64,000 bases of DNA from Serripes groenlandicus. Its lineage: Eukaryota; Mollusca; Bivalvia; Cardiida; Cardiidae. The stretch's first letter is position 1. Each line of letters begins with the position of its first letter. The position numbers and the translations under genes were made by a program. The stretch spans positions 97,053 to 161,052 of the forward strand of contig JASEVX010000368.1 of the NCBI GenBank assembly GCA_031761405.1, given 5' to 3'. Shown one piece after another: positions 20,181 through 28,844 of this stretch. The notes beneath the pieces were generated by a model. It was not told the origin of the DNA. It saw only the letters and a program-made list of their open reading frames with translations, and ran no database searches.

Positions 20181-20539
20181 TCATAAATTGGTCGTTCGGT
20201 CGGCTGTTCCCGTTTGGCTATTACTCACACCGAGCACACTCCCCTCATATTCTGATTCTCTGAACGAACCATTGACAAACGCCATTTGTCGTTTGGAGCT
20301 TTCTCGTTTATCAAACTCCGTTTCGTCGTCTGTCTCTGAGGGCGGTTTGTACGTGAAGTATGCAGACGAGAAAAATATCATGGAGAGTACTTTGCAAGAG
20401 ATTGCGACCAAAAAGTAGTTCCGCCCAACGGCGGATTCGTCGTATATCCAACACGAGGATTTTTCGCCGCACTCGGTTTGCCACACCAAACACGCGATGT
20501 CCGTGACTGAACCGAATATAACGGTGCCCGGTACTGTAC
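20181..20539 (-). CDS. SLCO: terminal exon of an SLCO/OATP organic anion transporter (intact)
   Basis: A minus-strand 359-nt exon that starts after acceptor CTATAG and ends at TGA (20181-20183). It opens with two bases completing a Gly codon. The product TVPGTVIFGSVTDIACLVWQ, then TECGEKSSCWIYDES, followed by a membrane segment (YFLVAISCKVLSMIFFSSAY) and YKPPSE, is the classic C-terminal signature of OATP solute carriers: the PGPI-FG-x-x-x-D-x-x-C-x-x-W motif, a paired-Cys extracellular loop and TM12. It looks closest to the SLCO4 group. The cytoplasmic tail ends TTNL, a possible class I PDZ ligand. OATPs move large amphipathic organic anions across the plasma membrane. I found no other SLCO exons in the window. 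They should lie to the right on this strand. The gene is convergent with the PAN-sushi gene. Confidence 0.82.
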
Positions 20540-20741
20540 CTATAGATAACAAACAACATCACAATTATCTTTCATTTTTTTAGACACCGAAAGGCAAGGC
20601 TAAAATGGGATCGGCTCTTTGTTCGGGCATGACAGGTTTTTGTCAATACAATTAAACAAAAGTCATCATTCATGCATATTTCAGTATTCCCTCAGCATGC
20701 AAACATAATCTGTCAAATATAAACATCGATAATGATATATA

Positions 20742-20985
20742 TGAGCCGTTCCATGAGAAAACAAACATAATGGACTTTGTGTAAAGTATCGACCCGGATC
20801 AGCCCAATCATGCCACGCAGACTTATCCGGGCAGACACTTTTCGCCTCCTGTGCATTTTCTGTTTCATGAATCATTACTCTATACCTCTATCCCCCTGAG
20901 ACGGAATGTGCCGGCCCGGATTAGCCTGTCAGGATCGATACATTACGCAGATTCAATAATGTTGGTTTTCTCGTGGAACGGCTCA
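20742..20985. mobile_element. family I palindrome (copy 4)
   Basis: TGAGCCGTTCCATGAGAAAA to TTTTCTCGTGGAACGGCTCA, followed by an (AT)n tract. It is paralogous to 33957-34217. Confidence 0.88.
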
Positions 20986-20989
20986 TATA

Positions 20990-22290
20990 TATATATATAT
21001 ATATATGTTGGCTGTTCAACTGTACATGTGAATATTGATGTTTCTGAAACTGGTTATAGCCTCTTCTTAATGCAACGCTGGACAATTCCATTTTAATAAT
21101 TCAGCATAGAACTTGTTAAACTCGTTTCGCCATACAACACCGACGGTCAGATCGAAAGTGACATATAGATGAGTAACATTTAACCCTTTCCCACATACAG
21201 CAAATCCGCAGACAAGTTTGGCAAAATGTGAAAAATCTCCAGAAATGAGTCAAAATATCAAAAAGAGATTATAGATAGCTTAGTCAAAAGTTTAAATCTG
21301 ATTAAAAGTTGTCTTGAAATATTAGAATCATAATTCTGGGATAAACTTAAGAGTAATCATTTCACTTTCCAGTACAATAAACATCTAAATATTGATCGTT
21401 TATGTTTCTACCCAGCAAGCCAAACTGTGTACATTTTCATGACTTTCAATTGACTGTTTTTCAACATTTACTGCCAAAAAAGTTTTTAACTATTTATTTC
21501 TTACTTTGTTGTAAAATTTGATCTCCATCTGGAGTTCAGCACCTTTAAATTATTTGTCAGAAGGTGCAATGTGGGATGTTCAACATAGATGCGGACGGTG
21601 AAGACTCTGATGAGCCTATGCATCCACACAGTCCCACCTGAATATTCACTTTTCGCACATGCCTTACGACCCCGAATAACTCGACACGGATCAGATGTGT
21701 ACATATCGCTCAATAGACCGTTCCCTGTAGAATGTTAAGCCTTCTCGCTTCAATTGGGATACAGTTAATCTCATGAAAATAAGACGAAAATACTTCGCTG
21801 TACGTATATTGGATCTGAATACCCCGTATAAAAGGTCGTCTCGAATTGACCTTATACACTTAAAAAAACACGAGCACGTGCTCGGTATTTATGTCCAATG
21901 TAATCGCACTATACAGATACAACAAACGCCCGTGCTATACAATAGAAACATTCGACAATCACCTCCTGTCAATATTGTTTATTAGTATAGGTTATCTTAA
22001 CTTTTTATACCGAAATATTTGGAAAGCGACAATTTGATTGGCTGACGCAAAGTTCAATCCGAGTCGACCTGTATAGCGCAGTCATCAGATCTATATACGA
22101 GTTAGCGAAGTTTAGGTCTGGCTTAAATGAGATTGGTATACAGTGTAATAGGAGACTTGCATATGTCATAAAAAGGAATACATACCAAGCAATCTTATAA
22201 ACAGCCATTTTAATCCCATACTGAAAGTTCTGTGGTCCTCGTGAATGCATCTGAAAAATAGGTTTTATTTTTTAAAATTTAATTTTGTTT
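20990..22290. other. unit 1 non-coding stretch, no gene recognised
   Basis: Sequence shared with 34220-35960 of unit 2 but containing no domain I recognise. It includes a degraded family II head (AACCCTTTCCCACATACAGC, 21183) and the phrase GATGCGGACGGTGAAGACTCTGATGAGCC, which resembles a dispersed repeat. Confidence 0.5.
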
Positions 22291-22294
22291 TGTA

Positions 22295-22550
22295 TGGCAT
22301 TTAACTGTTAAACAAACGTCATTTGAGCCGTTCCGCGAGAAAAACCAACATTGCGGAAAGTATCGACCAGGATCAGCCTAAGCATGACGCGCAGGGTAAC
22401 CCGGACAGACATTTTTTCGCCTCCTGTGCATTTTCCTCCGTTTCAGGACATATTACTCTATACCTCTATCCCCCCTGAGACGGGTTGATCTAGGTCGATA
22501 CATTTTCTCGTGGAATGGCTCAAATGACGGTTGCCTTACAGTTAATGCCA
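22295..22550. mobile_element. family I palindrome (copy 5) nested in a second palindrome
   Basis: The element is 22324-22522. Its flanks are themselves inverted: TGGCATTTAACTGTTAAACA...ACGTCATT on the left and AATGACGG...ACAGTTAATGCCA on the right. Unit 2 (36872-37130) keeps the right arm in better form (AATGACGTTTGTCTAACTGT...AATGCCA). Confidence 0.8.
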
Positions 22551-22954
22551 TTGAAGTACTGTTACGCCAATAAAACGTAGTAATTAATAATCCCCCCGAG
22601 GTTTAAATCGGCTGTTGAAAGCTACAGACTATGCATATTAATCTATTCAGTTGAATGCAACCAGTCGAATCATTTGTAAAATAGTTTTAAGTGTAATTGG
22701 CAAATTAGTGTTTAATCTATCAACTACAATAAGTTTTCATGTCGTCCCTTATGAGTTGTCGTAATTGCCGACTAAAGGATGAGTTTGGTTTGAAATACGT
22801 TTTGCGTCACTGCATAATTTATAAACCATATGCATCACCAAAGTGACTGAAAACAAATAACAAACTTGCATGACTACATACGTTGAATCAGACAGACTTC
22901 TTGACAATAGTTCAGTTATATTACTTGCGTGACCAGGATCTCTAAGAACTAGCA

Positions 22955-22962
22955 TGTCCGAC
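22955..22962. other. tandem duplication junction with GTC microhomology
   Basis: The parental right end reads CTAGCATGTC|ACAGAAC (37581-37597) and the parental left end reads CTGAG|GTCCGACTTT (10946-10960). The junction reads CTAGCATGTCCGACTTT. GTC (22956-22958) is shared by both parents. Confidence 0.88.
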
Positions 22963-23254
22963 TTTCAATGGACTTTGAACATTGAACCGCTACCGCCATA
23001 TTTGCTTATTAAAAGTTAAAAAGCTATTGATTATTTTACTACATCTCTGCAACTTTGAAAAGATCTAGGCAAACATGTGAGATATCTGAACAAATAGAAT
23101 TAGAGCTCATCAAGAACAATTTCTGCTTTTGCCACACTACTTTCAAAAGAGGCGTCAGAAAGCGCATGTATGTTGGAAAGGGTTAACAAACGTATCTTTT
23201 AACGGAAAAAAATAATCAGCCCGGCCCAAGTATTCCCTTATGTATTGTTAATCA

Positions 23255-23560
23255 TTTTTTACGAAAGCAGACTATGAAGTTTTTTACGAAAGCAGACGAT
23301 GATTTGTTTACGAAAGCAGACGATGAAGTTTTTTTCGAAAGCAGACGATGAAGTTTTTTACGAAAGCAGACGATGATTTTTTTACGAAAGCAGACTATGA
23401 AGTTTTTTACGAAAGCAGACTATGAAGTTTTTTACGAAAGCAGACGATGAAATTTTTTCGAAAGCAGACGATGAAGTTTTTTACGAAAGCAGACGATGAT
23501 TTTTTTTACGAAAGCAGACGATGATTATTTTTTTTTACGAAAGCAGACGATAAACAGTGT
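23255..23560. repeat. 25-bp tandem array, about 12 copies
   Basis: The unit is ACGAAAGCAGACGATGAAGT plus TTTTT, with the T-tract varying in length. It is unique to unit 2. Confidence 0.92.
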
Positions 23561-23699
23561 TATTCTTCGACTGCAGCTCTATAGCGTTGATGATCTGACA
23601 TTAGGAAAAACTAAATGTAAATTTCTCTAATTACTTAGGTTGTGATTGTTTAAATCACTAAGTTATGATATATTTTAAACGAAATTAATGTTTCCAAGC

Positions 23700-23885
23700 T
23701 TGAGAGATATCTCTGTGAGAAAGGAAGATACATCAATATTTTTCTAATTAAGAGATATCTTCGGAAAAGCCAGATAGCTCTCTAACTTGAGAGAGATTTA
23801 TCTCTGTTTAATAAAGAGATATCTCCTAAATTAGAAGAGATACCTCTCAAATTAAAAGAGATATATCTCAAACGAATACATAGTA
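23700..23885. repeat. AGAGATATCT minisatellite, left fragment (inverted relative to unit 1)
   Basis: GAGAGATATCTC-type words directly before AACAGCTTGCCATATGAA, which is the reverse complement of the sequence flanking the same satellite in unit 1 (TTCATATGGCAAGCTGTTTT, about 13193-13212). This places one inversion breakpoint within or next to the satellite. Confidence 0.8.
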
Positions 23886-24055
23886 AAACAGCTTGCCATA
23901 TGAATTAGATGTTACAGACGGGTCGCTTCTTATCGCCTCTCCGCAATGAGATCACAAACAGGAATATTGACAATCAACCATCGTAATACATGAGTATGTC
24001 TAAGCCGGGATTAGCCCCCATCTATTGATAACCAATGTCGTTTGTTTTGTTGAGG

Positions 24056-24262
24056 GGTTTACGCCGTTGTCAACATTATTTCAGTTACATCACGGCGACA
24101 GTTCACTTATTCATGATCACCGGGTAAACAAACCAGCACTAGGCTAGGAAAAGGGTCATTGCCCAAGGGCACTCAACCATGACCACAGCGCGCGACTCAG
24201 AATCGAAGCCGGGACGTCCGGTTCCAAATCCCCGACGCTAACCACTAGGTCACGGCACATTC
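24056..24262 (-). mobile_element. tRNA-derived SINE (type B), inverted copy in unit 2
   Basis: Reverse complement of the SINE at 12830-13036 (AATCGAAGCCGGGACGTCCG, CTAACCACTAGGTCACGGC). It was carried along with the inverted exon segment. Confidence 0.8.
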
Positions 24263-24306
24263 CTCGCCCTTGTACGTTACTGACGGTCCTATCGGGTTCG
24301 ACTTAC

Positions 24307-24385
24307 CTTTAAAGACGCAACTACTTGTTTCTTCGTCGCATTTCTGGTTAAGGGTACACATTTCAGAACCACATACTGGGGTAGC
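24307..24385 (-). CDS. Cys-rich exon 2 of unit 2, inverted
   Basis: Exact 79-nt counterpart of 12704-12782 on the opposite strand, with acceptor CTGCAG and donor GTAAGT both preserved. It codes for ATPVCGSEMCTLNQKCDEET plus SSCVFK. Compared with unit 1 there are two amino-acid changes (L to P, N to S) and no stop. Because the sushi and C-terminal exons of unit 2 remain on + strand, this exon cannot be spliced to them. It is an orphaned but undamaged exon. Confidence 0.75.
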
Positions 24386-24539
24386 CTGCAGTTTTTACAA
24401 AAGAAATATTGCATTGGATTATAAAGACTATACGCCAAATGATTGATTGATTAGTTTAGGTTTAATCGACTGCAAACCAATGGTGGTAGACGAATGGCGT
24501 TTGTCGCATTGGTTACGTCAAATCTGTTTAAAAAACATG

Positions 24540-24640
24540 TTGGATAAGCTGGGGTTCGATCTCACAACCCTGACCCACATCCGACTGAGCTACTTTTGGG
24601 TTCGTATTACACCGAATAAATACATAAACTGCGTCTGATT
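24540..24640 (-). mobile_element. SINE-like fragment (tRNA head, minus strand)
   Basis: GGGGTTCGATCTCACAACCC (B box region) and CCGACTGAGCTACTTTTGGG (A box region) read as a tRNA-like head on one strand or the other. The body is not clear. Confidence 0.4.
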
Positions 24641-24800
24641 GGTCGGATGAATAAAAAACAACGCGTTTGATTGGTCGAATGAATAAAAATAACCGCGTTG
24701 TATTGGGAGAAGGAATAAAAAATAACCGCGTTATATTGGATGAATGAATAAAAAATAACCGCGTTATATTGGATGAATGAATAAAAAATAACCGCGTTTG
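24632..24800. repeat. 33-bp tandem repeat, about 5 copies
   Basis: The unit is GAATAAAAAATAACCGCGTT ATATTGGATGAAT. It is unique to unit 2, next to the inverted segment. The minus-strand ORF TRLFFIHSSNI is an artefact. Confidence 0.9.
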
Positions 24801-24884
24801 ATGGTCAAAAGAAACATGCATACGTTTGATAATTGACTAAAGGGAGAAATCATCATACATAATCCAACAAATAATTAGAAATAT

Positions 24885-25080
24885 ATCTCTTTAAGCATGT
24901 TTAAAAGATATCTCTCTAAGTGATATCGATTTCTTTCTTAGGTGTAAAGCTATCTCTCTAAGTTATAGAGATATCTCTCTTAGTTATATATATATGTCCT
25001 TCTAAGTTATCGAGATATCTCTCAAACATGATCAAAGTTAGAGAGATATCTCTCTATCTTAGGTTAGAGGAATATCTTTA
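24885..25080. repeat. AGAGATATCT minisatellite, right fragment
   Basis: Degenerate ATATCTCTCTAAGTTATAGAG words. This is the other remnant of the satellite that is single in unit 1 (13205-13995). Confidence 0.75.
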
Positions 25081-25469
25081 AATCAAATAAATAGTTAAAC
25101 AGCAGACGACTTTTGACAATAAAGTAGCAAAAGGAGAAAGTGCTCATAATTATATTAATAGCGATATTCCATATTGTTATCTGAAATGTTGTAAAGTTGT
25201 TGGCTGCATATTTATCGTATGTTGGAAGTTAACAAATACAGAGAATTATAGCAACAATGAGAGTAAAACAAGTAACTTGGTGTACTGTTGAACAAAACAC
25301 GAATTAATTCTGAGTGTCAAAACTGAAATGTAACCGATGTTTTACTCTTTGGTTTATATTATTCATGAAACATACTTGATCTACCGCGGGAAGGACCAAT
25401 GAAGCGTCAACTTTTGGAGATAGTGAGACACATGAGATGAACCGCGTGTCTCGTGAAATTCAAGCTTGT

Positions 25470-25893
25470 TTAACCGTTTTATCTTATGCAGACGCTTTCT
25501 GACGCGTCTGCAGCAGAAGACTTTTGAAAACATTGTGACAAAAGAAGAAACTTATAAAAACGAGCAATTCTTTCTTTTGCCACAAAGTTTTCAACTCTTT
25601 TCAATAATTATACCTTCATTTTCAGAGATTTTCCAAAATTTTGTCTAGATGTTTTCAAAATCGTCTGCTGTAGATTTGTTGTATATGGGAAAGGGTTGAC
25701 CGTTTTTCATATGCAGACGCGTTTTGACGCATGCACAATCGACAACTTTTGTAAACATTGTGACAAACAAAAGAAAAAAAATCTCATGATGAGCAATTTC
25801 TCCCATTGCCACAATGTTTTCAACTCGAAAGCTTAACAGTTATATTTTATTTATAAATATTGTTTCATATTTATTTTAATATACTATTTTCCA
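25470..25893. mobile_element. two family II palindromic elements in tandem
   Basis: Copies of 14330-14740: TTAACCGTTTTATCTTATGC ... GTATATGGGAAAGGGTTGAC, then CATATGCAGACGCGTTTTGACGC. The second ends just before the duplicated sushi acceptor. Confidence 0.75.
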
Positions 25894-26055
25894 GACGTGT
25901 TTATGTGGGAAAGTTATTATTCTATTATCTATTTCAGAATGTACTTCGATACAAACGCCGTCTCTCGGGTCCATGACGTGTTTATGTGGGAAAGTTATTA
26001 TTCTATTATCTATTTCAGAATGTACTTCAATACAAACGCCGCCTCTTGGGTCCAT
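25894..26055 (+). repeat. 81-bp duplication containing the sushi acceptor (unit 2)
   Basis: Two copies start at 25894 and 25975, giving candidate exon starts 25938 and 26019. The frame is kept and open. Unit 1 has three copies. Confidence 0.93.
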
Positions 26056-26207
26056 CTTTGGAAACATCCTGTCCGTTGGCAGTAAACTGTCGTTTGTCTG
26101 TGAAGAGGGTTTCACCATCAAGTCGGGAAATGACTTTCACGTGACGTTGACGTCAGAGTGCCTTGCTGGGGGAAGATGGCGCTATGAAGAGTTTGAATGC
26201 GTTCCGA
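26019..26207 (+). CDS. sushi/CCP exon, unit 2
   Basis: A 189-nt exon, phase 1 to 1, with the same splice sites as 14946-15134. Cysteines and tryptophan are kept: ECTSIQTPPLGS ... FVCEEGF ... SECLAGGRWRYEEFEC. Changes from unit 1 include T-N-Y to N-D-F, D to G and S to R. It could be spliced after exon 2 of unit 1 in place of, or after, the unit 1 sushi exon. Confidence 0.8.
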
Positions 26208-26242
26208 GTAATTATCAAAATTTGAACCGCATTAGGCATAAT

Positions 26243-26460
26243 TGAGCCGTCCCGCGAGAAAACCAACATTGTGGTCTCTGCGTAATGTAACGACCCAGAT
26301 CAGCCTAAGCATGCAACGCAGGCTCACCCGGATAGATTTTTCACCTCATGTGGATTTTCTGTTTCGGGAATCATTACTCTATACATCTATCCTACCACGC
26401 AGTTCTGGATCGATACATTACGTAGAAGCCATAATGTTGGTTTTCTCGCGGGATGGCTCA
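26243..26460. mobile_element. family I palindrome (copy 6)
   Basis: TGAGCCGTCCCGCGAGAAAA to TTTTCTCGCGGGATGGCTCA. It is shorter than its paralogue (15170-15445): the right internal GC arm is deleted. Confidence 0.88.
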
Positions 26461-26699
26461 ATATTGATTCTTCCTGTATCCCCATCATTGCGAATTAGAA
26501 TAACTATGCACCAACTACGTGGGACTAAATGTTTTAAATCTTAGATAAATCAACCAATATGGAAGTAGTATAAGCGTCGCTTTAGCCCCTAAAAAGATGG
26601 CATAGTAGATCACCTATTATGAGTAATAGTGTACAACTTAAATAACTTAAAAAGAGTGTGCAATTTTTAAAAATGCACCTATATTATATTCGTGATGAT

Positions 26700-27320
26700 A
26701 ACTCGTTAAGGCGCACAATGGAAGACTCACAACAAACAGCCTGAGTTTTTTCTCAAAGAGCACAGCTCGCATATACATAATCGCATGACGCATCCATTTG
26801 CGCACGATCCCCCATACCTTTTTTTTGCCTTATGCGGTTCATACACGATTCATTTATTAATTCAATCTTATTCATAAATATAGTAGGTTCTACGGTGGAA
26901 TCTAAAACACGGGCAGTTCTCTGATCATTAAGCCTTTACGACATACCATACAACAGATATGCAGCTGACGACTTTGATATTATCTATGCAATTTAAAAAA
27001 AAAGAATCTATAGATGAAAGTATAAGTAGTTAATAGACTTGAAAACATTGTGACAAAAGGAGAAATTGCTCATCGTGAGCAATTTCTCCTTTTGTCACAA
27101 TGTTTTCTAAAAGAAATCTGCGGCAGAGGCGTCAAAAAGGGTTATACTGAAATTGGAACCAAGCGGGTGCCCGATAACTTTTCGTAAACGATCTTCGATC
27201 TTTACAAAACCCGCGAGTCTGGCTGCTTTGGTGCGTGAAAGTAACGAAATAAGAAATCGATTGATTTATTTCAACGTTCAACTTTGAGGAAAACCATTTA
27301 CTACACAAATCAGTTCTGCC
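26700..27320. other. unit-2-specific insertion in the last intron
   Basis: Sequence without counterpart in unit 1, where the intron goes directly from CGTAATGATAACCC to the acceptor. It includes a family II palindrome at about 27040-27140 with a perfect core GGAGAAATTGCTCATCGTGAGCAATTTCTCC. No gene is seen. Confidence 0.7.
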
Positions 27321-27341
27321 TGAAGTTTTATTCTTTTTCAG

Positions 27342-28042
27342 CCACGTGTAAAGTTCGAAAACAAATGACGTCGACGTTATTATCCGGTGAGTTTGAATTT
27401 ACCGACACAGAAACAAAGGAAAAAATAAACATTTTTTGTGATTTTTACGACGGTTACGGCCACACTTTCGTCTCCAAACAGGATTTTGGAAAACTTTCGA
27501 ACCTCGACGTCCATTATACGAGGACTGATTACGTAACATTACGTTCCATCCGTAAAAACGATGTTCAGGGAGAGAACCGGGTTGCCGTCCTTCCAGCCTA
27601 CAGCAGACAGTACAATTTAACAGTATTGTTGAACAGTAGCGAGGACTTTTCATCACCGAGACAAAAGGATACAAACGGACCATTTATATTGGTGGGCTTT
27701 GTTCCGAATAGTTATGGACCGAAAAAATATACCACTCATGGATATGCGTGCAATGACGAAGAGTTAAGTTACAACAACTGTGACAAAAATAATAACAATT
27801 ACTTTGTCGTGTATTCCGGATCAAAAAATAATAGTCTTCACCAATATAATTCCAAACCAGATATCGCATTTGGTTGGTCTATCTTTAGTATCTCAATTAT
27901 AGGCGAACGTTATTTGCCAGTATACTTTTTCGGTCTGTTTGAGATGGGTATGGGAGGCTGCGGCGCTTTTGTATCGCAGGATAAAGACAGGGGAAACTCT
28001 ACAGTTACAGGGTTTGCTGTCGGGATGAGGTTTGACCTCTGA
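27342..28042 (+). CDS. C-terminal exon and stop, unit 2
   Basis: A 701-nt exon, same length and phase as 15727-16427, after acceptor TTTTTCAG, ending at TGA 28040-28042. It is fully open. All five cysteines are kept, as are the NSS site and the Gly-rich end (EMGMGGCGAF ... GMRFDL). Substitutions are scattered but denser in charged surface-like segments (for example RHIRRDKVQNETK versus RSIRKNDVQGENR). An open 233-codon exon after this much divergence argues for selection, so I read it as an alternative terminal exon or part of a second gene that lacks its own signal peptide in this window. Confidence 0.8.
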
Positions 28043-28224
28043 GATGGGTTTCTTTGTTCCCCTTATAAATTCAACTGTCGCATGATGACGAGGCATACTG
28101 AACAAGGTCAACATACAATACATTATACCCCTATCAGTTAGTTCTACATAAACCCTGTTTCGTGTTCACCATGGGCTAAACAAGTATTCTTGTTATGAAC
28201 ATATCTGTCATAAGTAATGGCCAA

Positions 28225-28455
28225 ATAACGAACATTGAGACCGAGGAACAAGCATTAGGACCTAGTAACGAACAAAGTGGCCTAGTAACGAACATTTTGG
28301 TCTAATAATGAGCATTGTGGCCTAGTTGCGATCATTATGACCTTGTTACGAACATACTGGCCTAGTAACGAACAGTACGACATAGTAACGAACAGTACGA
28401 CATAGTAACGAACATTATGACATAGTATCGAACAGTATTACCTTGTTACTCACAT
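28225..28455. repeat. ~20-bp tandem array, about 11 copies
   Basis: The unit is CCTAGTAACGAACATTATGA with drift (CATAGTAACGAACAGTACGA). It is expanded relative to 16625-16700. Confidence 0.85.
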
Positions 28456-28775
28456 TGCGGCATGATTTACACGTCATAGTAGAAAGTCTTTAGATTACGA
28501 CTTCTGTGTGTTAAATGTCATCATTTTATTGAATAATTCTGACACTTCTTGTTTGTACTATTCATTACAAAAAATATTTATCATATATAAAATTTACAAA
28601 TTGGTGTTTTTTTTATAAACATTTTTACAACAATCTACTTTTTCATTTGTGATGCATCTATTCATATATGTATTTATTTAATAATATTTTTTTTAATTGA
28701 ACATTGCAACATAACAGAGCTCTAGATGTTTTCATTTTATAAAATCCTTATTTGTTATTCAAATTCTATGTTGTG

Positions 28776-28822
28776 GGTACTCAAAAGAATCATCTCAGTG
28801 AGACGATTCTTTTGAGTACCCA
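28776..28822. other. fold-back palindrome next to 82-bp array
   Basis: GGGTACTCAAAAGAATCATC / TCAGTGAGACGATTCTTTTGAGTACCC is a nearly perfect palindrome (one mismatch). The same fold-back is at 17021-17060. A half copy lies at 55583-55620. Confidence 0.85.
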
Positions 28823-28844
28823 CACCATAGGATTTGGTTCATTG

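Larger units (their letters stand above)
10951..22958. repeat. segmental duplication unit 1 (~12.0 kb)
   Basis: The sequence from 10951 (GTCCGACTTTCAATGGAC) to 22958 is repeated in the same order from 22956 to 37590. Matching landmarks: 45-bp unit, Cys-rich exon, AGAGATATCT satellite, sushi exon, family I palindromes at 15170/26243, 20742/33957 and 22324/36872, C-terminal exon, 82-bp array, SLCO exon, and the ACCAGGATCTCTAAGAACTA end. The unit excludes the PAN exon. Confidence 0.9.

Noticed and set aside
22749..22955. Upstream SLCO exon (minus strand) shared with 37266-37472
   Set aside because: The translations do not show OATP motifs and the two units disagree in frame, so it is ordinary non-coding sequence.
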